Source of the DNA: Simmondsia chinensis
Lineage: Eukaryota; Streptophyta; Magnoliopsida; Caryophyllales; Simmondsiaceae
DNA: 64,000 nt
Reading direction: 5' to 3'
Assembly: GCA_018398585.1 (NCBI GenBank)
Contig: JAGTTD010000007.1
Location: 12,888,320-12,952,319 of the forward strand
Position 1 is the stretch's first letter. Every line of letters starts with the position of its first letter. The translations under genes were made by a program, and so were the position numbers. The notes under the pieces were generated by a model. That model ran no database searches, was not told the origin of the DNA, and was given only the letters and a program-made list of their open reading frames with translations. Below, piece by piece: positions 36,901-49,256 of this stretch.

Positions 36901-39479
36901 GATTTAAATAAGTCAACTATCTACCAATATACCGCTTAAATAAACACTTTATTTACATAACCATCAGTCTATTTTTTAGAAAAAATAATTGAAAGCACTT
37001 CTTTGAAATAAATAGCGAGTAGAAATCAAATTTCTAAACTATGATAAGATAGTTACTGAAATACAAAACTACATTGTTTCACTTAAACTACTATCTCCTA
37101 GTGCCCATACTGAAAGCCTACTCATCAGAACACTAGTGAACTACCTACTAGACACTACTAGATGAGATATAATATCAAACATCTTGTCTTGTTGGCTTTT
37201 CGTCTTGGAAATAATAGCATCTAAGTACCAAGGTAGTTCCTTTTAAAGTCCAGTACTTTTATAAAAGAGATAATCCTATTTTGACTCATGTTTTATTTTA
37301 CTCTCTTGAGCTTCCTTATTCCGGAGATAGATGCTTACACTTAGTGGACTCTTCCCTTAGTTCTTATGACAACTTTTTTCAAACTATACTTTCATCAATT
37401 CATACAATGAGCAATGTCTAGTACTCAAAGTATCAAAGCTAAACTGATTGAAAGTCCTTGGTATGCAAGTCATGATCATATCTTATTGAGATTGGCTATA
37501 AAAATTTGCATCAAGAAATCTAGTTCAATTAAATGAGCCATCACCATATGACGCGCTCTTGATTGAACTTTCTTAACACAATTTTGTGTCTATGATCTTT
37601 CTCATTAGTCATTCTCATGCTACTAGCTCTCTAATCAAACAATTCTTTCAAATATTTGATCATCTCTACTACAGTTGACAATCCAAGTATCTAATACTAG
37701 AATAAGTTTGACATCTAATGTCGGAATCTTGCATCTGACTAACTCATTAGTCTAGTGTAACGCTTCGAAAGTTCCTTTCAATTTAGTACATACACTAGTA
37801 GTAACCTAGAGAAATCTGAGCATCACCGAATGCTCTTCATGTACTAAGACATATCATATCAAAGTGAACAAAACATAACAGACAAGTAAGACATACCATT
37901 ATTCAATGTAATACATAAGTTAACAACCAGTCTAAAAATAAAAAACTGTAAAACAAGTCATATAACATACATCATTACTTTTCTTTACTTTTAGCAAACA
38001 ATCAAAGTTCGGAGTTCACAATCTGACACTTGCATGTATGCTGTGGCAACCTAACTAAACTACTCAAAACTCCACGTCAGCGAAGGCGAATTTAGATATC
38101 AGAACGGCGATAACATTTCTCAATAAATATGTTTTCTTAAAAACTCTTTACTAAACCTATTTAACACACCACTTTTCCCTCGGCCTCTAAAGCCCTACAA
38201 TAGAGCTCCTCCAGAAGTCTAATGCAGACCTTAGTAAAGTGTACACCATCGCTTGAACATCCATAAAAGGTCTCGATATACTTCACGTTGACGTGGCCGT
38301 ACTCGATTGCATGGACTTTAGTTCATCCTCATAGGGTCTAACCCTGTATTCCACAGATTGACATCCTTCTTGGGGACTAATGAAACCCAATATACTTTAG
38401 ACTAGTAACGAAGGCAATGAGTATTCTCTTAGAAGCTCGCTCCCACTTGATATTTCAAGTCTTGTGAATGTTTTAATAATTTCAATAAACAAACAAAGCA
38501 CAGAATCCACCTAACCATTCTCTGTGTGTATGCAATGATAAGCTAACCAATATACCCATTGCTATAGGAGAGGTGGTGTAATAAGTAATTAGTCAAGTGA
38601 GAAATATTCTCAATTAATATGTTTCTTAAACATATTTAACTCACTGTTTCTTCCTTGATCTCTTAGATAGTATCACAATGCTCCCTAGGAGACTATCATA
38701 CTATCCTAATCAACTGCATACCATTACCGAGACATTAGTACAAGTAAATAAGATACTCCACGTCAGCATAGCCGCACTCATTTTTCCCGTACCTCTATCT
38801 ATCATTGAAGAAGTCTAACCCTATATTCTGCGAACAAACGCCCTCCTCTGGGAGTAGCGCCTATCCACTATACTATCAAATTGGCAATAGAGACTATGAC
38901 TAGTCAACTCTCGATCCTCGCTCCCACTTGAAATTTACAATGACGGATCATTCTTTTAAATTTGATTATCTCATAATCAATGTTAGAATCACATTCTAAA
39001 TTTTTATTTAACCATTACATAGAAGCCAATCCAATCAGATTCCTTTAATTGTTCAACCTATGAAATATAATCTAATTTGATAAATTTTGAGAATTTTCTT
39101 TTCAAATAATTCAACATTTGGATTATCTAATCTCACTAAATCCATTTGAAAAAAATTCTCCCACTCGATGAAATTAAATATTTATCTCATTTAAATAATA
39201 TTGAATATGTGAATTAAAATTTAATAAGTAACCTCTTATGATTTTTTAAAACACTTTTTAAAAATATTATCACATAATCTTTATTAGGATCTCATCTTAA
39301 TTAAGTATTTATTTATTTGGTCAACCAATCCTTCCTAATTTGCATCTTAAGTGGCCGTTAGGCTACTCCTTTTGTTCCTATTGCCCTGGCCAGGCTCGCG
39401 TCGTTCCAATTACTGGCGAAAATTATTTAAATAATAAAAATTAAAAATAATAATAATAATTTTATTAAATAAGGGAAGT

Positions 39480-39503
39480 AATGCCCAGCGAGCGCTGGGC
39501 ATT
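39480..39503. other. GC-rich perfect hairpin in the copia B leader
   Basis: AATGCCCAGCG and CGCTGGGCATT are perfect 11 bp arms around AG. The surroundings are strongly AT-rich. It lies about 370 bp inside the primer site, in the untranslated leader of the genomic RNA. Confidence 0.8.
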
Positions 39504-39856
39504 GCACCCTTCATTTTTTATTTTAACTTTAATTTTTAATTTAAATAATAAATAAATAATCAAAATTCGATCTAATCACATTAGATTAATAATTTAAATG
39601 GCTCAACACTTTGAGTATCTAATTTTATTAGGTCCGATTTAGAATTACGATCCTTAATTGAATCCAGGCTCATATAAAATTGTAAACAATTTAAAACTTT
39701 AATGAACCTTCAATCATGTTATTAAACTCTCTAACAACTTTCAGGGTTACCTTTCTCCTTTAATAAAATTTCCAATTTCATATTTTTTTCATTCCGCATA
39801 CCCCAATTTTAAAAAATCCGATGTTTTTGATGTCAATAATGAATGTATTTAGAATT

Positions 39857-39871
39857 GGCTCTTATACCAAT
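39857..39871 (-). other. Copia B primer binding site
   Basis: Minus-strand TTGGTATAAGAGCCA next to the LTR, one change from the initiator tRNA-Met primer site TGGTATCAGAGC. It fixes the orientation of the element. Confidence 0.85.
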
Positions 39872-41661
39872 TGTTGATAACATATTTCAAAAAGTTTATC
39901 TCGAGATTGGCTTGAACATGCGTAGTAGATTATCGATTTAAAATTCTTAATTTTAAATCTAAAACTCCGATTTAATAAAATTATTTAATCAAATCTAGAT
40001 TTTACACTAATAAGTTCACATATGACAAATAAAAAATATCAAACAAAAAATATACATATATAAACATGGTATGCAAAATAAAAAAAATAAAGAAAAACAA
40101 ATCAAATATCACATATTTAATTAAATATACATGAAGCGTAAATCCCAACTCATACTTGAAAATCTAAAATTACAAGAACGTTTTTTGACACCTCAAGGTG
40201 TTCTTTCCAATAACATATTCTAACACTAGGAGTGTGAGTTTTCAAATATATTTAATTCAGAAAAAATTTCAAAACAAAAATTTTCTTTTCAATCTTTCCG
40301 AAAATAATTTTTCAGAAAATTATGCTAAATAATAATTTAAAAAACTTCTAAAATAATTTTATAGTTTTTATCGTAGGAGAAAATTAGGTTCCAAAAACCT
40401 TAAATTTTCTTACATTCATTGTGTGCATATATATATATATATATAAATTAAATTTTTGACGTGACCTTTTCGGTCACACCAACAACACAATAAAACACCC
40501 CAGCTTGCCAATGTGTGGTATTCCCTTTCTCGTTTAAAAATCTGGTATAATTTATCGCATTACATATTTATCTCTTGAATATTTGTTTCGCACAAAAATT
40601 ATTTATCTAAAAAAAAAAATTCAATAAATGAATTCGGTTTTAAATATTTTCAAATGATGCTTAAGTTGAGGCTTGTGGAGGAACCTCAAGAATAATCTAA
40701 TTATAGTTCAAAATGGGTCAAATCTCATTATCATCTCATGATAACAATTGATTACTATTTAGTAAAACTTAATTTCATTAAATAAGTTTTACTAAACTCT
40801 AGAATTAAAGATATTCACTCAAGAATTTTTCAAATATCTTTTATTATGACAATTAACCCCTCTAGCAGATATTCGTGATCAAAAGTACCTTTAACTACTA
40901 TTGTTATTTTTCTCACATCTCTTGCTGTAGTTCCTAATTTGCCTTTCTCAAATAATTCAATAATACAGAAATAATTTCCGTATTAGTTTCAAATGTCAAA
41001 CATATGGAATATTATTGCCAACGATTCTAGAATTTGTTCGTATATTTGCAAATACACTAAGGGAACATCTTTATCTCGTTAAAGAATATAGATTCCACGT
41101 AAAACAACTGGTCCCCACACTTCATGTCGTTGCCCAACGTACGTAAGATTCAAGTCAACGCACTTTGACTAATCCTTTTGGTACGTCAAAGCATCGAATA
41201 ATTAATGCATGAGTTCAAAATGTTTCCTGGATTTAGAGTTTTCATCTTACATAATTAATTATTTCTGATAGCAGTTAAGAAGCAAATAATTCAGATGATC
41301 ATGCTCAGTATTCCAGTCTTATTAAGAACACCAACATAATACTCTTGGATGACCAGGAGAATTCATCAAAGTATTATATTATAGTCTTATCAGACAAGTT
41401 ATCCAAACTTATTACCGACTATAAACATATCTTGACAACATATCACTAGTTTGATCTAGGTCTTTCTGTTGTTCAATCTTATTGACCACTAAAACCAAAC
41501 CTGACATGTCATGTTAGACTATCTCCATCTCAGGGAACGTTTTAAAAAAACAATCACACGCACGTTTGTCTCGTAAAGCACAATTAGACAATAAATAATA
41601 TTTATTTATTTAATATTTAAAACTAACTAATTGAATTTTTTTTAGGATGCCAAATCCAACA
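39872..41661 (-). repeat. Copia B 5' LTR (right)
   Basis: 1790 bp from TGTTGATAAC to ATCCAACA on the plus strand, preceded by the tRNA-Met primer site complement. AT-rich, with a short TA repeat at ~40426-40445. No open frame. Confidence 0.88.
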
Positions 41662-41666
41662 GATGG
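41662..41666 (+). repeat. Target site duplication of copia B, right copy
   Basis: GATGG, identical to 30764-30768. Gypsy 1 RT resumes at once on the minus strand with SNAPI. Confidence 0.92.
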
Positions 41667-43870
41667 GGGCATTGGATATTCCAAACGGCATAACTATAAA
41701 CTCATAGTGCCCGGAATGCTTATAAAAGGCGGTCATAGCAATATCTTGATATGACATACGAATTCTTCAATACCTGAACTTGAGATCAATGTTTGAAATG
41801 TATAAGGCACCCCCTAACTCATCAAGCTACTCTTTAACAACAGGCATGAGAAGCTTGTCTTCGATCGCCACTTTGTTTAATGCACAATAGTCAACACATA
41901 AGCGCCAAGAGCTGTCCTTTTTTACTAACACAACGAGGGATTCAAAAGAAGATGAACTTTTCTAAATAACCCCTGCCTGAAAATTTTCATTGATCAATTT
42001 TTCAATTACCTCTTTCTGGAACAGAAGATATTGGTACAGCTGTAGGTTCACTGGGTCATTACCCTAATTTAAGGGAATCTTATGATCGAAGCCGAGTCAA
42101 AACGGAGAAAGTTCAGGCTGTCGCCTCGAGTACATTGACAAAATCTACGGGTATCGATTGTAACTCATTAGTGCCCTCCTCACAATAATTGGTCGTATCA
42201 ATATGAAAACCAAGGAGTGACGGAATCTGTACGGAAGCCACATGAATGGCATAAAAGGATGGCAGCGGGGACCACAAGTGGCCGAGCAAGATACCTTCTT
42301 ACAAAGACCCTAGAAAGAGATGTGGCATCCTCAAAATGTAAATTCCATCAACAATTTATGAAAATCACATTGCACTTTTCCTAAAGTTCACAACCACTGT
42401 ATACCCAAGACCATCTCACAACTTGACAAAGGAATGAGGACCATATCAGACACAAGTTCAACCCACTACCTAGTGGAACGCATGGCACAACCCTTCACAT
42501 ATCACTTGTTTTCCATCGGCGATGGTGACTGGCGGTCGTTGACTATTGTTGACCATACAATCTAGTGAATAAGCTTAGGGAATATCGATGAAGTTAAGGG
42601 TACCGCCAAAATCAATTAGAATGCTAACAAATCATTTCCCATAGAGACCCTGAAAACGCATAGTTTGGAAGTTATCAACCCCCTCAAGGGCATGTATGTA
42701 TACATGCAGATCAGGGTCGGGATCAAGTTGAAGTATGGGTGTTGCTGCAGATGGCTCACCTGAATCCTCATCCACCTCTACCAAGAAAAACTGCACACAT
42801 TTCCACATTTGACAATTATGAATCTGGACAAATTTTTCATGAAAGTAGAAGCATAAGTTACTGACACGATGCTCCTCAACTTCCACTACAAACAAGTGAC
42901 ACGCGTTACAAAAATTAGTCCAAGATACGATCACAGATAGGGGTTCGGGCTGAGACATGTTACATTTTTATGGTAAGGGAGGTTGGGGGAAAATTGTTTT
43001 GGAGCTACACAATCCCTCTCGATAAGTATTATAGGATAGTGGGAGGACAGGGACCTAATTTTTGAGTAGTACTACCCGCAATTCATTCCAGATAAGAATA
43101 ATTTTGTTCCTGGAGTTCAGCTAACACAATAGCATTATGTAATGTTTTGGGCTTAAACAGTTTAGGACAACGAGACAATTCTTCACATAGCCCTCCCATA
43201 ATAATACCAAACTTAATCCACAACGATAGACTAACGATTTGAAAACCCTGAAAAAATCACATAACAATTCAGTTTTCTTAAGCTTTGTAAGCTCAATCAA
43301 CGAATTCTCCACACAACCAGAAAATCTAGCCCGAATTTGTGTGGAGCAGACCTCCTAAGGAATCACATATCCTGGGGGCCAAGACTTCTCATACGCCTCG
43401 TTCCATGATTCAGCCTCACTCTATAAGGCTACACTTGCTAACAAGACTCTACCAAACTCGGGGATTCCATCCAAACTAAAATATCGTTCACACTTATGTA
43501 GCCATCGAGTCACATCAATCCCACAGAATTTTTGGACATAATTCTAGTTGGGAATTCATAGTTACCTCAACTGTGACCAGAGGTCGCTTCCAGAGAATCG
43601 AGAGTTTGATCGGGCTCCTCAGAGCCCCAAGCCACTGTCGAATCATTGGTGAAGAAGATCAACCTCATCGGAGTTCAGCCTTTACACAGATGCGCATTAA
43701 TAAATTGCTGACTAAATGCTTCATTTCTTTAATGTATCGATTGGTCAGATCGAGCCTAGCATCAATGGAAGTACACCGACGACCGACCGCCAGTTGCACT
43801 ATCACTTTGATCTCTTTGTGTGTGGTCTATATCCGTGTCCCTTCCACCATAGCTAAATTTGTTAACGCTT
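41667..43870 (-). pseudogene. Gypsy 1 gag, protease and N-terminal RT
   Basis: Minus strand. Gag words: WLHKCERYFSLDGIPEFGRV (~43510-43440) and ELTKLKKTELLCDFF (~43290). A degenerate zinc-knuckle region, HEKFVQIHNCQMWK, lies near 42840; its first two cysteines are changed. Protease: LIDFGGTLNFID (~42610), where the usual D-S/T-G has become D-F-G. RT: KDSSWRLCVDYCALNK (~41910) and [20 protein letters not shown] (~41730-41670). Stops and shifts throughout. The RT continues at 30768 on the far side of copia B. Confidence 0.87.
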
Positions 43871-43874
43871 GATG

Positions 43875-43892
43875 ATCTAATACCTTTGATCC
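43875..43892 (-). other. Gypsy 1 degenerate primer binding site
   Basis: Minus strand AAAGGTATTAGATCATC, close to TGGTATCAGAGC. It sits just upstream of gag and suggests that the 5' LTR lies at higher coordinates. Confidence 0.5.
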
Positions 43893-44230
43893 CTTCGACA
43901 CTCAAATTGATCAATTCAACAACAATCCACACTCAATATAGCAATCAAACGCAAATATCCAACAATAAAAAATGGAAATAACGTACAATATTATATTATA
44001 TTGTATTTGTATGTTTAGAGTATTAGTTACACAAGTATAGGGGTATCGGTATATATGATAGTATAAGGAGAAGGGAGGGAGAAGATAGAAAAAGATTAGA
44101 GAGAGAGAGAGATTGAACTTGATCTAATCAACATAACTAATACATCCCTCCTAAGTCTTATTTCTAGATAAGCAAAGGATTAAGATGGTGATGTGGCATG
44201 GGGTGGTGATGTGGCTGGAGTAGGTGTCAG
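43893..44230 (-). repeat. Possible gypsy 1 5' LTR
   Basis: AT-rich, with a purine-rich stretch (44065-44115), following the degenerate primer site. No second copy is visible because the 3' end of gypsy 1 has been lost or rearranged at 24.3-26.1 kb. The outer border is a guess. Confidence 0.3.
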
Positions 44231-45723
44231 AATATTCTATCAGACTTCAACCTCCAAGGGAGTTAACCACGAGCTTTTACAATGCAAAGATTATACCCAA
44301 AAGCAATTAAACTTGGGATGAACAAAACAATTCCAGGCTTGAGCAACACAAGTCTCAAGCTGTAGTGGACAAACGAATAAAATGACATACACAATTGAAC
44401 GAAGGCATGAATAAGGTCAAGGGCAGAGCAAGGAGTCAAACTATGGAGTTCATTTTTTCCTTAAGCCGTTTATGCCGCCGCACCAGTGAAAAAGGAATCT
44501 CTGGTACAGTGACTCCGAGGGTTGATGCGACACCAACACAAGAGTGTAATCTAAAGTGATGGATTGGAGTATGCCCCAACTTGCTCGCTAAAGGAATAAC
44601 AATGAGAACCCATGAAGATGAGCCGAGAGAATAAATGAATGGAGAAGAGGCTCTATGGTTTTGCTTTGCTTTTAGACCTCCAGAGTAGTCTATTTATAGA
44701 TCAAGTGCACGCCTAGCTAGTTTATCAAATCGGTTATGGTAATGGCGGAAAGTACGCCCAAAACCATGGAAAGAGTGGGTGGCTAAGGAAAGAGGGGGTG
44801 GATATCAAGAAGTGAAAAATCCAGCCTTTGTTTTAGGAAATAATGTAAGTAGAAGTGGGAAATTACTCGAGCTCCTACAGCTTGAAGCCTCGAGTTTGGC
44901 CAAGGATAGATAACTAGAGCTCGAGCTTGGCCAATAAGGGAACTTGCCTAGAGTTTGATGATCGCAAAAATAAAGGTCCAAGTCGGGAAATGTCCACACT
45001 ACAACACAACGCGCCCGCCTAGTAGGACGCACACATGTGGCCCATTATGCCCATTCTAGACCCACTAGACTTTACTAAGTCAAAAGAAAAAGGGTAGATA
45101 ATGTGGTTTACTAATCTCTAAAATTTCTATATGAGATAGACGATTTGAATAAATTGAACAAAAATTAATGCATAGTACTCCAAATTTCAACAATGTCCAA
45201 CTGGATCAGGCCAATGTGAGTTGGGTCGGATTCGAGCGTGATTTAAAGTAATCCGTTGGCCACCTCAAGAAACAAATAAAGTAGAGTTGTGGTCCAAGAG
45301 GCACTAAATTTTGAGCAAAAATACCATTAATTATGATAGGCTACATGCTAAATAAACAATGAGTTGCGAAATGGCATAGACGACTTTATCCCTTGACAAT
45401 TTATGTTATCTATAAATGCGAAGAAGCTTACATAGGAAACATTTAATGAAGCCAGCATCATATTCAACTACCTCGTAACAAAATGCATTAAATTTTGATG
45501 CTGAAAATTGGAGTGTTGTTGGATGCAGGATAATTTTCGTAATTTCGCATTTATATTTTTTCTTTAAATTTTTTGGTCTAAAATACAAAATTAAAAACAT
45601 ATAGAAAATCGGTTAGTTAATTACAGGGACAAACTTGAAAAAAAGAAAGCATATTTTCAAATTTTGGTAGGAAACAAAGATAACAAAAAACAGAATAATT
45701 AAACAAATCAGTTTGATAGTTGT
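44231..45723. other. Unassigned, possible old LTR or promoter remnant
   Basis: A minus-strand TATA-like ATCTATAAATAGACTACTCT at about 44685-44705 is followed by a leader-like sequence, as in LTR promoters. No coding region, paired repeat or TIR was recognised in the rest. Minus-strand open frames of 60-75 codons look like chance. Confidence 0.3.
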
Positions 45724-45728
45724 CATAG
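45724..45728 (+). repeat. Target site duplication of gypsy 2, left copy
   Basis: CATAG, repeated at 51130-51134 after the 3' LTR. Confidence 0.9.
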
Positions 45729-46230
45729 TGGTGCAGCATGGCTAGCATTAGCAGGAGGAACGGGACATGACTTGGTGTCACCGAGTGTAAGGACAACTTG
45801 GCGGCACCGGGTTGAAGTGCAGCATGGCAGTACCGCCAAGGCCAGCGTGTGGATTTGGTCAACGCGTGAATCTTGGAAGATATTGGCCATTTCAACCTTC
45901 ATGGTAATCAAGGCGCAGTTTTGGCAAGATTTCAAGCTTATTTAGGAAAGATTTAATTTTATCCGATTTATGTGATTTTATTTCCGATCTAGCTCAGTTT
46001 TTTTTCAATTTAAATTGTATTCTCTTCCTTTATATAAAGGAAGACTTAGGACGTAGTTTAATTAGGTTTCCAATTCAACTTCTCAAATTGTTTATCTTTT
46101 TCCTTGTTTCTCAACCTATGAGAATTTAAATCTTAACGCCTCTTTATAATTTTGTTTTTTCGTAATAACATTCAAAGGGAAGATCGTTGAACCTTCCTGT
46201 AGTCCATATTTCCTATCACGCGTTGCATCA
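45729..46230 (+). repeat. Gypsy 2 5' LTR
   Basis: 502 bp, from TGGTGCAGCATGG to GCGTTGCATCA. Contains the TATA box TATATAAA at 46031-46038. It is followed immediately by the primer site. Confidence 0.92.
46031..46038 (+). promoter_or_regulatory. TATA box of gypsy 2 LTR
   Basis: TATATAAA followed by ggaagactta, conserved in the 3' LTR at 50929-50936. Expected to drive the genomic RNA. Confidence 0.7.
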
Positions 46231-46245
46231 TTTGGTATCAGAGCC
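46231..46245 (+). other. Gypsy 2 primer binding site
   Basis: TTTGGTATCAGAGCC directly after the LTR, matching the 3' end complement of initiator tRNA-Met. Confidence 0.92.
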
Positions 46246-46267
46246 CAAGTTAGCTTCCTGAAGAACG

Positions 46268-47358
46268 ATGGCCCATAAACAACAAAGGAATGCCACCGTT
46301 GAAGAAGTGAGTGACCGTGACCGACTTCAGAAACTTTACAGGAGATTTGAGGAGCAAGAAGAGAGATTCCTGTGGATCGAGTGATGCTTGGTCCAACTCA
46401 GGGCAAACCCTAACCTCCCAATGGAGTTAGGCCCCAACGCCACCCTTCACCGGGCATTAATGCTAGAGACGTGGACGATCCTTTCCTTAACCAATTTCGT
46501 GGCGAAGATTTCCCGGAGCCCAGGTTGAGGCACCAGCCCGCGCAATGGAGGAGACCCCAACCACCACGAAGACAGGAGGTAGGAATCCGGACTTCAAATT
46601 GAGATTCCAGAATTTAATGGAGGAGGACATTAGGAAGAGTTCCTTGATTGACTCGTTGTCGTTGAGGAAGTCTTGGAGTTTCGGGAGATCCCGGAACGAA
46701 AGCAGGGGCCACTGGTTGGTACATGCCTTCGTGGAAAGGTAGCCACCTAGTGGCACCAACAAAAATAGATCCAGCTTAACAAGGCAAACTAAGATCGAAT
46801 CTTGGGAGAAGATGAAGAAACACTTGCGAGGAGCCTCCTTGCCGCCTGTTTGATATACCAGCACCTGCAAAGCCTTCGCCAAGGAACCAGAATTGTGGAG
46901 GAGTACACATCTGAGTTCCATGCCTTAGTCGCCAGGAATGACATGGTAGAATCGAAAGAACAGTTGGCTAACAGATACATTGGCGGATTGAGGGAAAGCA
47001 TACAAGATGTCCTTAATATGTTATCTTCATAGTGTCAGAAGCTGCTTAAAGAGTTGCGCAAGTGGAGAGACAGCAAGGGCACTTTCCAGTTGGCGGTACG
47101 TGGACCACACCAACCGGAGGTAGGCAACAAACCCAGGCAATGCCAAATCTGAATGCTCAGTAGAGGATGCCAACCGCCAACACTGTCACGCAAGTCAACC
47201 AAGATTTGGCGGGTCCTTCTGGTGCTCGTTGCTTTAAATGTGGAAAGGTAGGACACCATGCCTCATATTTTAGCAAGGGAGACAAGCCACGAAAGGCCCT
47301 TCTCATTGAGGAGCCAAGGGATGAAGAAGAAGATTCGGTTGTTGAGAACATTTTTTAA
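46268..47358 (+). pseudogene. Gypsy 2 gag
   Basis: The first ATG at 46268 opens MAHKQQRNATVEEVSDRDRL with a charged coiled-coil-like stretch (RFEEQEERF) and stops after 38 codons. Gag continues in other frames: ESWEKMKKHLR-type sequence near 46800, RIVEEYTSEFHALVARND (~46895) and ANRYIGGLRESIQDVL (~46970). The zinc knuckle CFKCGKVGHHASYF at ~47228-47270 has Phe where the last Cys belongs, so metal binding would be lost. Confidence 0.8.
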
Positions 47359-47479
47359 GAGTTGGTGAATACAGAGGCCAATGAAATTACCGGTGTTGAG
47401 GAACAACGTATGGGACTTGTGGTTAGGCGTGCGTGTTTCATGCCAAGAGAAGAGAATGGAGACAGCTGGTTGCGGAACA

Positions 47480-47900
47480 ATGTCTTTTAGACAACTTACA
47501 ATATTGGCAACAAGGTATGACTCACGGTTATTGATTCAAGGAGTTGTGAAAATGTGATTTCCAAGACCGCCATGAAAAAATTGTGATTGAAGACGGAGGC
47601 ACACCTGCATCCATACAAACTTTCTTGGCTGAAGAAAGGAAACCAGGTTGATGGTTTCAAAGCGTTGTTTTGTAAATTTTTCTATCGGTCCTAAATTCAA
47701 AGAAAGTGTCTGGTATGATGTGGTGACCATGAATGCATGTCACCTATTGTTGCGACATCCCTGGCAATTTAACTGAGGAGCTATGCATGATGGACGGAAG
47801 AATACTTACACCTTCATTTACAAGGGAGTTAAAATAGTCTTACATCTAAGAAGGGAGGAGAAGCTAAAAGCTCCTGAAGCCAAACACACGAATGTCCAGA
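47480..47900 (+). pseudogene. Gypsy 2 protease region
   Basis: In broken frames: IGNKV, a stop, LTVIDSRSCENVIS (usual DSG(S/A), here DSRS), then WYDVVTMNACHLLL and AMHDGRKNTYTFIYKG (~47780-47830). The same domain, better kept, is in gypsy 3 at 60165-60600. The catalytic Gly is replaced by Arg. Confidence 0.7.
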
Positions 47901-48095
47901 GCCGTGCACTGTTCGCCAAAGAAGTTGGCGAGACAAAAGTCTTGTTTGTTTTGATCGGTAAGGAGAGCACTGTCATCTCTAAGGACTTACCGCGACAGGT
48001 CAAGGGATTGTTGGAAGAATATGCTGACCTTTTTTCTAGAGGAGATCCCTGCCTCACTACTTCCTTTGAGAAACATATAGCACCGCATTGATCTA

Positions 48096-49256
48096 ATGCC
48101 TGGTGCTTCATTGCCTAACCGCTGTCACTATCAGATGAGCCCTATCGAGAATGAGGAACTGAGACGCCAAGTCGAGGATCTCCTCTCCAAGGGGTTCATT
48201 AGAGAATGCCTGAGTCTGTGTGTAGTTCCTGCTTTGCTCACGCCAAAGAAGGATGGGTCATGGAGGATTTGCATGGACAGCTGCGCCATAAATAAGATCA
48301 CGGTACGTTACAGATTCCCAATTCCGAAACTTGATGATGTGATAGACCAACTTCAGTGCCCCAAAGTGCTCACTAAGCTGGACCTTAAGAGCAGGTATCA
48401 TCAGATCCGCATCATGCCTGGAGATGAGTGGAAGACGGCCTTTAAGATGAGATAGGGTCTTTATGAGTGGATGGTTATGCTGTTTGGGCTTTCCAATGCC
48501 CCAAGTACATGTATGAGATTCATGAACCAGATCCTTCGCCCGTTCATTGGAACATTTGTGGTTGTGTACTTCGATGACATCCTCATCTTCAGCCGAGATC
48601 AAGAAGATCACCTTCGCCATCTTCGAGAGGTACTTCAAACTTTGAGAGTCCAATGCTTATTTGCTACGCCCAAGAAGTGCGAATTCATGAAGGACCGAGT
48701 AACCTTCCTTGGGTTCGTTGTGTCCAAGGATGGGATTTTAGCTGATGATGGTAAGATCAAGGCCATCAGGGATTGGCCAGAACCAAAGACGATTGGTGAG
48801 GTGAGGAGTTTTCACGGGTTGGTGTCATTCTATAGGCGCCTCATTCTAGCCATCAGCACGATCATGGTACCAAACACAAAGTGTATGAAGAAAGGGACTT
48901 TTGTATGGACACTGCAAGCACAATCCGCGTTCGGCAAGATCAAAGAGAAGTTAACAACTGCTCCAATGTTAGCACTCTCGTATTTCCAACATACTTTTGA
49001 GTTGCATACTTACGCATCCAAAATTGTTATTGGCACCTTGCTAAGCCAACAAGGGAGGCCAATCGCCTATTTTAGTGAGAAGTTGGACGGCAGCAGGTTA
49101 AACTACTCCATGTATGACTTGGAATTTTATGCATTGGTCAGAGCTTTGAGACATTGGCGAGCATATTTGGCAAATCGAGAATTCGTCCTTTACTCTGACA
49201 ACGTGGCCCTTAAATTCATCAATAGCCAAGACAAGCTTTTCCGATTGTCATGCTAA
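48096..49256 (+). pseudogene. Gypsy 2 reverse transcriptase and RNase H
   Basis: RT with [19 protein letters not shown] (~48220), [33 protein letters not shown] and the active site VVYFDDILIFS (~48563), then FLGFVVSKDG. RNase H follows: APMLALSYFQHTFELHTYAS (usual first Asp of the TDAS motif lost) and LYSDNVALKFINSQDKL. One in-frame TAG at 48453-48455 (FKMR-stop-GLYEW) interrupts an otherwise open frame. A frameshift near 49230 ends it, where the sequence continues in another frame as DCHAKWASYIQ. Confidence 0.93.

Larger units (their letters stand above)
34961..39871 (-). pseudogene. Copia B internal region: polypurine tract, degenerate pol, leader, primer site
   Basis: RT is recognisable on the minus strand: DETFYPYAMLKSIRLLLYIV (~35750), VCQLRKSIC and the active site L-YIDD-ILLI at 35397-35408. 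Elsewhere stops are dense and gag, protease and integrase cannot be delimited. Against copia A it carries its own 55 bp tandem duplication (gaaatactcatctctt at 36521 and 36576). The primer-site end (38200-39868) is a long non-coding leader with a repeated block and a GC-rich hairpin. Confidence 0.75.
30769..41661 (-). mobile_element. Copia B: full-length, decayed Ty1/copia element
   Basis: 10893 bp, beginning TGTTGGGATC and ending ATCCAACA, flanked by GATGG. Orientation is minus: the primer binding site complementary to initiator tRNA-Met (TTGGTATAAGAGCC on the minus strand) lies at ~39857-39871, and a polypurine tract AAGTGGGAGAT at 34961-34971. The right LTR is 39872-41661 (1790 bp). The left LTR is 30769-34960 because of later insertions; without them it would be about 1.8 kb. 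The interior shows copia RT only in fragments. Inserted into gypsy 1. Confidence 0.92.

Noticed and set aside
17829..39871. Copia A and B as coding-free LARD elements
   Set aside because: Although no long frames remain, a YIDD active site and other copia RT words are present at matching places in both, so they are decayed coding elements.
48258..48653. 131-codon minus-strand frame
   Set aside because: Antisense shadow of gypsy 2 RT, whose plus-strand motifs are clear.
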